64,000 nt of DNA. Origin: DATBLE01 sp963775695. GTDB taxonomy: Bacteria > Actinomycetota > Thermoleophilia > Gaiellales > Gaiellaceae. A program made the translations under genes and the position numbers. The notes beneath the pieces were generated by a model. The model did no database searches. It had not been told where the DNA came from and saw nothing but the letters and a program-made list of their open reading frames with translations. Below are positions 51,258 through 60,005 of this stretch, in pieces (position 1 is the stretch's first letter; each line of letters begins with the position of its first letter). Where the stretch lies: contig CAVZJU010000002.1 of NCBI GenBank assembly GCA_963775695.1, positions 372,001 through 436,000 on the forward strand, read 5' to 3'.

Positions 51258-52590
51258 GAATCGCCGCGAGCACCTCGTCCCGCCTGCGCTCCATCAGCTC
51301 CTGCGAGCGTGCCTCGAGGTTCAGGCGGAGGAGCGGCTCCGTGTTCGAGGGGCGCACGTTGAAGTGCCAGTCGGCCGCCTCGACCGAGAGCCCGTCCAGA
51401 TGCGACACCGCGCCGTCCGGTCCGAAGCGCTGCTCGAGCTCCGCGAGCTTGGCCGGCACGTCGGCGACGGGCGTGTTCAACTCGCCGGTGATGAAGTAGC
51501 GCGCCCGGAACGGGCGGAGAAGGTCGGACAGCTTCGTCCCGCCCTTCGAGATGCGCTCCAGCATGATCAGGAACGGGACGACGCCGGTGTCGGCCTGCGA
51601 GAACTCACGGAAGTAGTAGTGCCCCGAGACCTCGCCCGCGAACGCGGCGCCGACCTCGCGCATCCTCTCCTTGATGAATGCATGGCCTACGCGGTTGACG
51701 ATCGCCGTGCCGCCGGCACGCTCGATCGTCTCGGGCACCGCCCAGCTCGCCCGCACGTCGTAGATCACCGTGGCACCGGGCTCCTTCTCCAGGACTCCCT
51801 GCGCGAACAGCGCAGTGGCGAAGTCGCCGGGGACGAACTCGCCGGCGTCGTCGACGAAGAAGCAGCGGTCGGCGTCTCCGTCGAAGGCAACGCCGAGGTC
51901 GGCGCCCTCCTCGAGCGTCTTGCGCACGATGAACTCGCGGTTCTCGGGCAGCAGCGGGTTCGGCTCGTGGTTGGGAAAGCTCCCGTCGGGCTCGAAGTAG
52001 CACGGCACCGGCTCGATCGGCAGGTGCTCGAGCACCGGGGGGAGCATCGCGCCCGCCATGCCGTTCGCGGCGTCGATCACGACCTTGAGCGGGCGGAGCG
52101 CGTCCTGGTCGATGAACGACAGGACGCGCTCGACGAACGCCGGCCAGACGTCGAAGGTCCGGATCGATGCTGATCGCATCGATCCGGAGGGAGCCGCCAG
52201 AGCACGGTCTCGTACGTCGAGCAAGCCGGAGTCTCCACCGACAGGAAGGGCGCCGGCACGGACGATCTTCATTCCGGTGTAGTCCTTCGGGTTGTGCGAG
52301 GCGGTGACCATCACGCCGCCGTCGAGGCCGAGCTCGCCGACCGCGAAATACACCATCTCGGTGCCGACCAGGCCGATGTCCAGCACCTCCGCGCCCGCTG
52401 CCGCGGCGCCCTCGATCAGCGCGGCCGCCATCGTGGGCGAGGACAGGCGCATATCCCGGCCGACGGCGATCCGCCGCGGCGAGAACTGTTCCACGTATGC
52501 GCGGCCGATCGCCCGCGCCCCCTCCTCGTCGAGCTCCGAGGGATAGATCCCGCGCACGTCGTAGGCCTTGAAGACCTTGGGGTCGAGCAC
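51250..52590 (-). CDS. Phosphomannomutase/phosphoglucomutase
   Basis: 446 residues from GTG 52590. Motifs of the alpha-D-phosphohexomutase superfamily: FKAYDVRGIYPSELDEEGAR, active-site phosphoserine MVTASHNPKDYTG (about 97), metal loop AFDGDADRCFFVDD, sugar-binding GEVSGHYYFREF, and phosphate-binding VRPSNTEPLLRL. It interconverts hexose 1- and 6-phosphates for nucleotide sugars. TACCAT 7 nt upstream suggests a leaderless start. Confidence 0.95.
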   Translation of the reverse strand: MLDPKVFKAYDVRGIYPSELDEEGARAIGRAYVEQFSPRRIAVGRDMRLSSPTMAAALIEGAAAAGAEVLDIGLVGTEMVYFAVGELGLDGGVMVTASHNPKDYTGMKIVRAGALPVGGDSGLLDVRDRALAAPSGSMRSASIRTFDVWPAFVERVLSFIDQDALRPLKVVIDAANGMAGAMLPPVLEHLPIEPVPCYFEPDGSFPNHEPNPLLPENREFIVRKTLEEGADLGVAFDGDADRCFFVDDAGEFVPGDFATALFAQGVLEKEPGATVIYDVRASWAVPETIERAGGTAIVNRVGHAFIKERMREVGAAFAGEVSGHYYFREFSQADTGVVPFLIMLERISKGGTKLSDLLRPFRARYFITGELNTPVADVPAKLAELEQRFGPDGAVSHLDGLSVEAADWHFNVRPSNTEPLLRLNLEARSQELMERRRDEVLAAIRA

Positions 52591-52623
52591 GGTCGGGATG
52601 GTATCCGGGGGTACGTTCGTTCT

Positions 52624-52629
52624 TACAAT
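52624..52629 (+). promoter_or_regulatory. -10 hexamer TACAAT before the cyclase gene
   Basis: TACAAT ends 6 nt before ATG 52636. This is the same arrangement as yebC and rel, so leaderless initiation is inferred. Confidence 0.55.
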
Positions 52630-52635
52630 TCAGGT

Positions 52636-55593
52636 ATGGAGCGAAAGCTCGCAACCGTGCTGTTCGTGGACCTGGTCGGCTCGACCGAGCTGATCAGCGC
52701 CGCCGATCCCGAGGTCGTCCGCCGCCGCGTGACGCGGTTCTTCGACGACGTCACGCACTGCGTGACCACCCACGGTGGCATCGTGGAGAAGTTCGCAGGC
52801 GACGCCGTCCTCGCGGCATTCGGCGTGGCCCAGGCCCACGAGGACGACGCCGAGCGCGCGATTCGCGCCGGGCTGGGCATTCTCCAGGCGGTCGGCGAGC
52901 TCGAGCTGCAGGCCCGCGTCGGCATCGAGGCCGGCGAGGTCGTCGTCGACACGACGGAGTCGACGTTCGCGACCGGCGAGGCCGTCAACCTGGCCGCCCG
53001 CCTCCAGCAGGCTGCCGGCCCGGGCGAGATCCTCATCGGCCCCGGCGCGCGCAGCCTCGCCTCCGGCCCGATCGAGACCGAGCACGTGGGGCAGATCGAG
53101 GTCAGGGGCCGCGCCGAGCCGATCGACGCCTGGCGCGTCGTCTGCGCCTCTGACCGCGCGCAGCCGCTGCTCTCGGCGATGGTCGCGCCGCTGATCGGCC
53201 GCTCGGCCGAGCTCGAGCTGCTCGCGAACACCTTCGACCGGGCCGTCCGCGACCACCGCGCCCACCTCGTCACCATCTTCGGCGAGCCGGGGGTCGGGAA
53301 GAGCCGCCTGGCCCGCGAGTTCGTCGGCTCGCTCGAGGGCGCGACCGTCCTCGGAGGGCGCTGCCTGCCGTACGGCGAGGGGATCACGTACTGGCCGCTG
53401 GCCGAGATGGTCAAGTCGGCGGCGGGGATCTCCGACGACGACCCGGTCAAGGAGGCAATGGAGAAGCTGCGCAAGTCCTGCGAGGACGAGGCGGTCGCCG
53501 ACCTGCTCGGGCTCGCCGCCGGCGTGCTCGAGGCGGTCGAGAGCGAGCGCAGCGGTCAGGAGATCGCCTGGGCGTCTCGGGAGTGGGCAGACCAGCTGGC
53601 AGACGTCCAGCCTCTCGTCCTCGTCTTCGAGGACATCCACTGGGCGGAGGAGCCGCTTTTCGAGCTGATCGAGCACCTCGCGACCTGGGTGCGTGAGGCG
53701 CCGCTGCTGCTCATCTGCCTCGCCCGGCCCGAGCTGCTGGACGTCCGCCAGTCGTGGGGCGGAGGCCGCATGCGCGCGGCCGCGATCGAGCTCGAGCCGC
53801 TGCGAGAGGGTGAGGCTGAGGAGCTGATCGACCTGCTCTCCGCCGACACGAAGCTGACCGCCGAGGCGAGGCGCGAGCTCCGCGAGAAGACCGAGGGCAA
53901 CCCGCTGTTCGTGGAGGAGACGATGCGGATGCTGGCGGAGCGCGGCGACGGGTACCTGCCGTCCCGGATCCCCGACACGCTCCAGGCGTTGATCGCCGCG
54001 CGCATCGACCAGCTTCCGACGGCCGAGAAGGCCCTGCTGCACCGTGCTTCCGTGATCGGCCGGATCTTCTGGCACGGGGCGATCGCCCACGTCGCACCCG
54101 ACCTGGAGGTCGACGGGCTCCTGGACGACCTGCTCCTGCGGGACTTCGTCCTCGCGGAGTCCCGGTCGACGATCATCGGCGAGAAGGCTTTCCGCTTCAA
54201 GCACATGCTCATTCGCGAGGTGGCGTACGCCGGGCTGACCAAGGCCGAGCGCGCCGAGCTGCACCGCCGGTTCGCCGAGTGGCTCCGGGAGCGGGCGGGC
54301 GACGAGCTGCTCGAGATCCGCGCCTACCACCTCGACCACGCGACGCAGCTGCTCGCCGAGCTCGACGGCGCCGCGCCTGCCGAGCTCGCCACCGAGGCGG
54401 CGGCCGCGCTCGAAGAAGCGGGCCGGCGGGCGCTCGCCCGCGAGTCGAACCGCTCCGGCCGCAAGCTGCTCCTCCGATCGGTCGAGCTCGAGCCCACGCT
54501 CGAACGCCGCTACCACGCGGCGCGCGCGGCGTGGCGCCTGAGCGACCTGCCGGCGGTCTCGGTCGAGATGCGCCGCGTGCTCGACGAGGCGCGCTCGGCA
54601 GGTGACAGCTTGATCGAGGGGAAGTCGCTGACTGCGCTCGCCGAGGTCGCCCTGCTGCGCGAGGCGAACCTGCCGAAGGCGACGGAGCTGATCGATGCAG
54701 CGCTCGAGGCCTTGCCCACGGACGGGCGCTTCACGGCGCTCGAGGTGCGCGCGCGCATCGCCTGGTGGGTCGGCGACTTCGACACCCAGGAGCGCGTGGC
54801 CGAGGAGGCGCTGGAGATCGCGCACCGGCTCGAGCGCAAGGACCTCGAGGCCCACGCGCTCAACGACCTGGCCCAGGCCTACCGCCACCAGCAGCGCCTC
54901 GACGAGGCCGAGGAGCTGCTCGCCCGGGGGCTCATACTCGCGGGCGAGAGCGGCAGCATCGTCGCGCGCGCGGAGGCACTGCACTCGCTCGGTCTCGTCA
55001 AGCTCGACCGCAGCGAGGCGGTCGAGGGCGAACGGCTGCTCGAGGAGGCGAGAGCCCTGTTCTCCGAGGTCGGTGGCCACTGGATGCTCGGACGCACGCT
55101 GAACGAGCTGGCCCGAGCGGCCGAGCAGCAGGATGACTACGCGAAGGCCGAGCGGCTGCTGCGCGAGGCGATCCGCCTGCTGAAGCCGCTCGAGGACCGC
55201 GGCGCACTCTGCGAGAGCCAGCGCCAGCTCGCAGAGGTGCTGATCCGGCGGAACCACCTCGACGAGGCCGAGCGGGTCGCACTGGAGGCAGTGGGCACGG
55301 TCGGCGAGCACGACGTCAGCTCGCGGGCGACCACGACGATGACGCTCGGGCTCGTGCGCGCCGCTCAGGGCCGTGACGCCGATGCGGAGGCGCTGCTCCG
55401 CGAGGCGCTGGCGATGGTCGAGGAGACCGGCTTTTCCGGGATCGAGACCTGGGTGATCTCGCGGCTGGAGGAGTTCCTGCGGGAGCGCGGCCGGGACGAT
55501 GAGGCCGCCGCCTACCGCGCGCGCCTGGCCGAGTTCTCACCGACGACTGCCGTATCCGCCGCGTTCGCTTCCAGGATCGAACGAATCGCCTAG
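52636..55593 (+). CDS. Adenylate/guanylate cyclase-AAA ATPase-TPR regulator
   Basis: 985 residues. Class III cyclase domain (1-170) with metal aspartates in FVDLVGSTE (D11) and KFAGDAVLAAFG; substrate residues are not obvious, so the product may be cAMP. The STAND-type NTPase follows: FGEPGVGKSRLA (Walker A, about 215) and LVLVFEDIHWAEEP (Walker B, about 330). The C-terminal 400 residues are TPR-like helices (ALNDLAQAYRHQQRLDEAEE and repeats). It resembles actinobacterial class III cyclases fused to LuxR-type ATPase cores, without the DNA-binding end. A signal-integrating regulator. Confidence 0.9.
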   Translation: MERKLATVLFVDLVGSTELISAADPEVVRRRVTRFFDDVTHCVTTHGGIVEKFAGDAVLAAFGVAQAHEDDAERAIRAGLGILQAVGELELQARVGIEAGEVVVDTTESTFATGEAVNLAARLQQAAGPGEILIGPGARSLASGPIETEHVGQIEVRGRAEPIDAWRVVCASDRAQPLLSAMVAPLIGRSAELELLANTFDRAVRDHRAHLVTIFGEPGVGKSRLAREFVGSLEGATVLGGRCLPYGEGITYWPLAEMVKSAAGISDDDPVKEAMEKLRKSCEDEAVADLLGLAAGVLEAVESERSGQEIAWASREWADQLADVQPLVLVFEDIHWAEEPLFELIEHLATWVREAPLLLICLARPELLDVRQSWGGGRMRAAAIELEPLREGEAEELIDLLSADTKLTAEARRELREKTEGNPLFVEETMRMLAERGDGYLPSRIPDTLQALIAARIDQLPTAEKALLHRASVIGRIFWHGAIAHVAPDLEVDGLLDDLLLRDFVLAESRSTIIGEKAFRFKHMLIREVAYAGLTKAERAELHRRFAEWLRERAGDELLEIRAYHLDHATQLLAELDGAAPAELATEAAAALEEAGRRALARESNRSGRKLLLRSVELEPTLERRYHAARAAWRLSDLPAVSVEMRRVLDEARSAGDSLIEGKSLTALAEVALLREANLPKATELIDAALEALPTDGRFTALEVRARIAWWVGDFDTQERVAEEALEIAHRLERKDLEAHALNDLAQAYRHQQRLDEAEELLARGLILAGESGSIVARAEALHSLGLVKLDRSEAVEGERLLEEARALFSEVGGHWMLGRTLNELARAAEQQDDYAKAERLLREAIRLLKPLEDRGALCESQRQLAEVLIRRNHLDEAERVALEAVGTVGEHDVSSRATTTMTLGLVRAAQGRDADAEALLREALAMVEETGFSGIETWVISRLEEFLRERGRDDEAAAYRARLAEFSPTTAVSAAFASRIERIA

Positions 55594-55596
55594 TAG

Positions 55597-55623
55597 CACG
55601 GGGGAACCCCTGGTTCCCACGTG
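55597..55623. repeat. Palindromic intergenic element, copy C (degenerate)
   Basis: CACGGGGGAACC-CCT-GGTTCCCACGTG, 4 bp after the cyclase stop, followed by AGCCCCCT. The lower stem has decayed, but the downstream GTGAGCCCCCT is shared with copy B. Confidence 0.6.
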
Positions 55624-55697
55624 AGCCCCCTCCTTGCGCGCGTCACAACGGTTCCCGCGTGAGCGAAGCCGGCCGGGCGCGTTGTGCGGCCGCTGTT

Positions 55698-55764
55698 GCC
55701 GCTCCGTTCCGTGCCTCCCGCCGGGCAAAGCCCGGCTCCGGCGGCCATTGGTTCGATCTACCGA
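55698..55764 (+). repeat. Inverted repeat, left arm
   Basis: GCCGCTCCGTTCCGTGCCTC, then CCGCCGGGCAAAGCCCGGCT, then a third part ending TCGATCTACCGA. About 80% identical to the complement of 57469-57536. The inner GCCGGGCAAAGCCCGGC is itself a hairpin. Confidence 0.6.
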
Positions 55765-56180
55765 GCTGTCTGTCCCGGTGTCGCTTCCAGGATCCTGCGG
55801 ATCGCCTGAGACGAGGCCTCGTCCGGCGACTCCGAGATGACCGTTGTCGGATGTTCGAACCGACTCAGCGCCTCCGCCAGCGGTCCGGCGCGGCTCACCG
55901 CCGCTTGATCAGGACCCTGACTGTTCTGCTCCCATGGCCGTCCCTCGTGTTCGCGCTCGCCAAGGCCACCTGGGGAGGCGCGAGGAAGGTCGGATAGGTG
56001 AGCACGGCGGTGCCTCTCTACACCCCCTTCAACAAGACGGTCTTTATCACCGGCGTCGAGGCATCCGGTGTCGGTTTCGCGACCTCCGAAGCGGAGAACG
56101 CTCGCGGCCCCAGCAAGGAACACGAGGCCCGCGACTGCTGAGCAGATCGACCACTTCGTCTGCCGATTGCTTCGACCCAT
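55758..56180 (-). pseudogene. Chimeric reading frame with TIM-barrel C-terminal remnant
   Basis: The C-terminal 45 residues, SRAGPLAEALSRFEHPTTVI then SESPDEASSQAIRRILEA, closely match the end of the intact TIM-barrel gene at 56572-57399 (RAEPLRDALARFDRPATVIS, ESPDEASSQAIRAILLE). The N-terminal part, MGRSNRQTKWSICSAVAGLV then FLAGAASVL, is unrelated and looks like a membrane anchor. It is the relic of a duplicated gene, truncated and joined to other DNA. A + strand frame at 55998-56141 is not convincing. Confidence 0.5.
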
Positions 56181-56246
56181 CTCCAGCCGGGATTCGGCAA
56201 CTTCAAGCCATCAACTGAGCGGGAGATTCGCGGAGAGAGCGGCGCC

Positions 56247-56453
56247 TCAGGGGTTCGTGATCGCGTCGATCTCGGCCAGCGCGTCGGCCTCGAAGTTCGC
56301 CCGCTTCCGCCGCCAGATCTTCCAGTACGCGCGGGAGCAGCGTCCTCGCTGCTCCACGTCACGCGCCGACCCGAGCTTTCCCGCGCCGCGCATCTCGGTG
56401 TGGGAGGAACGCATGCACCCGTGGGTCGGCCTGCCCGACGAGATCGAGCACAT
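56247..56453 (-). CDS. Possible small basic protein, 68 aa
   Basis: ATG 56453: MCSISSGRPTHGCMRSSHTE, then DVEQRGRCSRAYWKIWRRKR and ANFEADALAEIDAITNP. Cysteines and a basic core; no family is recognised. No ribosome site is obvious. It is located between two relics. Confidence 0.35.
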   Translation of the reverse strand: MCSISSGRPTHGCMRSSHTEMRGAGKLGSARDVEQRGRCSRAYWKIWRRKRANFEADALAEIDAITNP

Positions 56454-56571
56454 CGACTGAGCTCCTCTGGGTACTCACGTCGGCACGGGAGCCCGTGCAA
56501 CCGCAGGCGGATCGTCGGATCCCACCTCTGGGTAAGGAGGCGGCCGAGTGAGGACCCGCGAGCGTTCCCGT

Positions 56572-57399
56572 CTAGTACGGCTGCGCGGTCTCGAGCAGGA
56601 TGGCGCGGATCGCCTGGCTGCTCGCCTCGTCCGGCGATTCGCTGATGACCGTCGCGGGCCGATCGAACCGCGCGAGCGCGTCGCGGAGCGGCTCGGCGCG
56701 CAGGGTGCCCTCGCCGTAGGGGAGGTGCTTGGTCTCGTTCCGGTTCGCGTACTGGATGTCGCTGAAGTGGATGTGGAACGGGGCGCGGGGCTCGAGGATG
56801 GTGTTTGCGGCCTCGAGCACTCCGGCGAACGTCTCCGTGTCGGTGAACGCGCCGTCCGTGACCGCGTGCAGGTGGGCGAAGTCGATCACCGGACGCACCC
56901 AGTCGAGCTGGGCAGCGACGGCGAAGACGTCCTCCGCGGTCCCGAGCTCGTTCACCCGGCCCATCACCTCGACCCCGAACGGCACGTCGCGGCCCTTGCC
57001 GACGAGCCGCTCCCGCAGCTCGCCGAGCTGCTCGACCACGGCGGCAAGGGCGTCTTCGCGCGTCCGCCCGAGCAGGAAGCCGGGGTGGAGGACGACCAGC
57101 TCGGCGCCGCAGGCGAGTGCGACGCCGGCCGAGTGGTCGAGCATGCCGATCGCCATCCGGTGCTTCTTGTCGTGCTCGACCTGGCCGAGGAAGCCGGCGA
57201 GGGGCGCGTGGACGGAGAGGACGATGCCCGCCTCGCGGGCGAGCTCGCCGAACCGCTCGGCCCACGGGTACTCCATCCAGAACCCGCCCTCGAAGTCGAT
57301 CTCGCAGGCGCGGTAGCCCCGCTCCTGCAGGAGGCCCATCGCCGCTTCTGGGCTCTCCCTGGAGGGAACACGCGCCGGACCAACCCGAACCGCCCCCAT
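56572..57399 (-). CDS. TIM-barrel sugar isomerase/endonuclease IV-like protein
   Basis: 275 residues from ATG 57399; TATCGT ends 7 nt before it. The AP-endonuclease family 2 fold is seen in YRACEIDFEGGFWMEYPWAE, VLSVHAPLAGFLGQ, ELVVLHPGFLLG, FGVEVMGRVNELGT, PVIDFAHLHA and FHIHFSDIQYANRNETKHLP. Metal residues (H, E, D) match the Xylose isomerase-like TIM barrel. It could be a deoxyribonuclease IV or sugar isomerase; a duplicate C-terminal remnant lies at 55758. Confidence 0.85.
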   Translation of the reverse strand: MGAVRVGPARVPSRESPEAAMGLLQERGYRACEIDFEGGFWMEYPWAERFGELAREAGIVLSVHAPLAGFLGQVEHDKKHRMAIGMLDHSAGVALACGAELVVLHPGFLLGRTREDALAAVVEQLGELRERLVGKGRDVPFGVEVMGRVNELGTAEDVFAVAAQLDWVRPVIDFAHLHAVTDGAFTDTETFAGVLEAANTILEPRAPFHIHFSDIQYANRNETKHLPYGEGTLRAEPLRDALARFDRPATVISESPDEASSQAIRAILLETAQPY

Positions 57400-57468
57400 T
57401 CCGGCGACGATAGCCGATGGTCGTCCGGGTGATTCGCACGATCCCCAAAGCGCCGATCGCACGGCTGA

Positions 57469-57536
57469 TCGGTAGATCGAAATCAATCGCAGCCAGAGCC
57501 GGGCTTCGCCCGGCGGGAGACACCCAACGGAGAGGC
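57469..57536 (-). repeat. Inverted repeat, right arm
   Basis: Complement of the 55698-55764 arm with about 80% identity. Arms and TIM-barrel gene lie in one 1.9-kb block with the duplicated C-terminal piece on the other side. Confidence 0.6.
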
Positions 57537-57562
57537 GACACTGGCCGCGCCACCCCTCCCAC

Positions 57563-57632
57563 CGGCTCCGCCGCGCCGGGAAGAGCGCTGACGCCTGCAA
57601 GGAGGGGTCGACGGTTCGAGTCCGTCAGGAGC
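57563..57632 (+). pseudogene. tRNA-like relic
   Basis: 5' CGGCTCC and 3' GGAGCCG form an acceptor, GCGC-CGGGAAGA-GCGC a D-arm, and GACGG-TTCGAGT-CCGTC a T-arm. Only 19 nt lie between D- and T-arm, 4 fewer than needed for an anticodon arm and variable loop, so it is a broken tRNA. The anticodon cannot be read. Confidence 0.35.
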
Positions 57633-57659
57633 CGGGACGTCGAAGCCGTTGATGATGGC

Positions 57660-57930
57660 GCAGGTCATGAAGTACAGGCCAACGAGCAGGACGATGTGAC
57701 CCGGGGCGGCGCTGTCGGCCTGGTGCTCGGCGTCTGGCTCCTGGGACTCGGCGCGAACTACCTGCCGCTCACCGGAACGTCGTTGCGCTGTGGCGCCCGG
57801 GGCGGCTAGAGGCAGAGCTTGCCGGGATCGATCTGCACGTCTGGGAGGCGGTGAGTATGGCCTGCTCGGAGCAACTGTGCTCCTGCTCCGCGACGCCCGC
57901 CTCGCGCTCAGCGCCGGGAGCCCTGGGGCG
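57660..57930 (+). pseudogene. Degraded membrane-protein gene
   Basis: Pieces in three frames: AVGLVLGVWLLGLGANYLPL, ALWRPGRLEAELAGIDLHVW, EYGLLGATVLLLLR. Together they look like one membrane protein interrupted by frameshifts. No intact frame exists from 57400 to 58143. Confidence 0.4.
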
Positions 57931-58143
57931 GTTGGTCGAGGGGTGGTTTGCGAGCGTCAATCCGGGTAAGCCCACCTTGAGGGCCAGGCTTCCGCACGGC
58001 CCTGGACGCTGGATGGTGTTAGCTTCGAAGCCACCACTCGGTGCCTAGAAGGAGGGCGACGGCCGGACGGAGGTTCGCTCTCATCGCAGGCCGTAAGGGG
58101 CCGTGCCGGAGAGGCGAGTCGAGCGAAGCAGGAGGGGGGTCGA

Positions 58144-59316
58144 ATGCCGATCGGATACCTGATCACCATGGGGTGGGTGGCAGCGGTCGCCTTCGCCGCT
58201 GTCTCGGGACACCGCCCGCGCCGGTCGAGCCCCTTCCGCCTGAGCTACTCGATTGGCTTCCTGCTCAACTGGCCGCTCGTCGTCTTCTTCGTGCTCGCCG
58301 CCTCGACGGCGCTGGCGATCGACCAGAGCGGCGGCGGTTCGCCCCTCTTCTGGATCGGGCTCGGCTTCGCCGTTCTCGCGTCGGCCGAGCTCGCCGTGCT
58401 CCGCCGGCGGGCGCGTGAGACCGGCCCGGTGCTCGAGCGAGCCCTGGACGAGGGCCTCGGAGCCGAATGGCGCGACCACGTCGACGCTGAAGTCTCCGCT
58501 CGGCTCCGACGTCGGCCTTCCCTCGCCCATGTCCTTGCGGCGCCGATCTCCGTCCGTCGCCGTGGTGTCGAGCGGATCCCGAACGTGCGGTACGGCCCGG
58601 CGCGGAGAGCGAACCTGCTCGACGTCTATCGCGACCGCTCGGGTCGCTCGGGCCGTCCGACCCTCGTCCACCTCCACCCGCTCTTCGGCAGCAAGCGTCT
58701 CGGGACGCGCCACCTGTTCCATCGGCTCGCCAGCCGGGGCTGGGTGTGCGTCAGCGCCAACTACCGTCGTGCCTCCGGCGACGCGTTCTCCGATCCGCTG
58801 ATCGACGTGAAGAAGGTCATCGCCTGGGTGCGCGAGCACGGCGGCGAGTACGGCGCCGACTCGAACACCGTGTTCCTCGCGGGAAGCTCCCTGGGCGGGC
58901 ATCTCGCGTCGCTAGCGGCTCTCACGCGCGATGGCGCGGACACGCCGGTCGCCGGCGTCATCTCCCTGTACGGCTACTACGGACGGGTCGCCAGGGGCGG
59001 CACACCATCCTCACGACTCCCCTACGCGACGACCAACGCGCCACCGTACTTCGTCGCGCACGGTGACCAGGACACCTTCGTCGTCGTCGAAGACGCACGC
59101 GGTTTCGTCGAGCAACTGCGCGCCACCTCGTCGAAACCGGTCGTCTACGCAGAGCTGCCCGGCGCGCAACACGGGTTCGACCTGTTCCGCTCCCGGCGCT
59201 TCGACACGGTCGTCGATGCGATCGAGGCATTCACCGGCCACATCCGATCACGACGTCGCGCCGCCGACCCAGCACCCGGCGCATGCGCCCGCTTGCAGCC
59301 GGGCGCGCACGCCTAA
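58144..59316 (+). CDS. Membrane-anchored alpha/beta hydrolase
   Basis: 390 residues from ATG 58144 with GGAGGGGGG upstream. Three N-terminal membrane helices (ITMGWVAAVAFAAVSG, LLNWPLVVFFVLAASTALAI, FWIGLGFAVLASAELAVLRR) precede an alpha/beta hydrolase with HPLFGSKRLG, LAGSSLGGHLASLAALTR (nucleophile Ser), AHGDQDTFVVVED (Asp) and GAQHGFDLF (His). It is likely an esterase of the prolyl oligopeptidase/ESTHER type on the cytoplasmic side. Confidence 0.88.
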   Translation: MPIGYLITMGWVAAVAFAAVSGHRPRRSSPFRLSYSIGFLLNWPLVVFFVLAASTALAIDQSGGGSPLFWIGLGFAVLASAELAVLRRRARETGPVLERALDEGLGAEWRDHVDAEVSARLRRRPSLAHVLAAPISVRRRGVERIPNVRYGPARRANLLDVYRDRSGRSGRPTLVHLHPLFGSKRLGTRHLFHRLASRGWVCVSANYRRASGDAFSDPLIDVKKVIAWVREHGGEYGADSNTVFLAGSSLGGHLASLAALTRDGADTPVAGVISLYGYYGRVARGGTPSSRLPYATTNAPPYFVAHGDQDTFVVVEDARGFVEQLRATSSKPVVYAELPGAQHGFDLFRSRRFDTVVDAIEAFTGHIRSRRRAADPAPGACARLQPGAHA

Positions 59317-59636
59317 CGATCTCGCTGAGGTACCCAGGTCAGGGGCAGCACTGTCGGACTGGCCGTGATGTCTGCGCACACGGCCGTTCAAGACATTTCC
59401 CGCGCGGTCCTGTCGATCTCGAGGGAACACTGAGGGAACGCCCGCGCGGGCACCGTCGTCCACGCGCGGTCACTCGTCCTCGGACGATTCCTTCTCCTTG
59501 CGCGGCTTTTGTGCCCGCGGCTTCCCGGCTGTGCCCGCGGTTCCCGCCCCGTCGCTCGATGGTAAGGAAGGGTCCATGGGGGAACCAGGGGTTCCCCCAT
59601 GCTTTGCTGTCCGGACGCCTCCGTATGGTGATCTGC
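59317..59636. other. Intergenic region with palindromic element, copy D
   Basis: CATGGGGGAACC-AGG-GGTTCCCCCATG (59575-59601), perfect 12-bp stem, is the fourth palindrome of the family, though its flanks differ. TATGGT (59624-59629) precedes the ATG at 59637 by 7 nt. Otherwise no gene. Confidence 0.55.
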
Positions 59637-59909
59637 ATGCCACGCAGACCTTCACGGATCGACCTGCTCGAGCTCGACATCGACGTCCGCCTCGCCGATC
59701 TCTGGCGCGAGGCGAACGACATCTCCGAATGGAGCCTCGAAGTCGTCGGCGCCTTCATGAGGGCCGCGTACGGCAAGGGTTACTGCGACGCGCTCACCGA
59801 GGACGCGCACGGCCAGCTCTGCGTCGAGCATGGCTACCGCGTGCCCGAACGGCGGTCGCAGCAGGCCCTGCCTGCAGCTCACCCGCAGAACCAGCCCGTC
59901 GAGCCTTAA
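59637..59909 (+). CDS. Small protein, 90 aa
   Basis: ATG 59637. RIDLLELDIDVRLADLWREA then NDISEWSLEVVGAFMRAAYG, YCDALTEDAHGQLCVEHGYR. The spread of acidic and aromatic residues and two cysteines suggest a small soluble helical protein of unknown function. Leaderless-type TATGGT upstream. Confidence 0.6.
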   Translation: MPRRPSRIDLLELDIDVRLADLWREANDISEWSLEVVGAFMRAAYGKGYCDALTEDAHGQLCVEHGYRVPERRSQQALPAAHPQNQPVEP

Positions 59910-60005
59910 GAGCACCAGGCGCTCTCAAACCCCCCGGAACGGGGATCGATCTCTGCGTCCTTCTCACGCATGATTCGTGGTCGATCCATCGAACGGAGGA
60001 CTGAC

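Noticed and set aside
57483..57668. A 61-codon minus-strand frame over the tRNA-like relic
   Set aside because: The PDGLEPSTPP text is the usual translation of a tRNA T-arm, not a protein.
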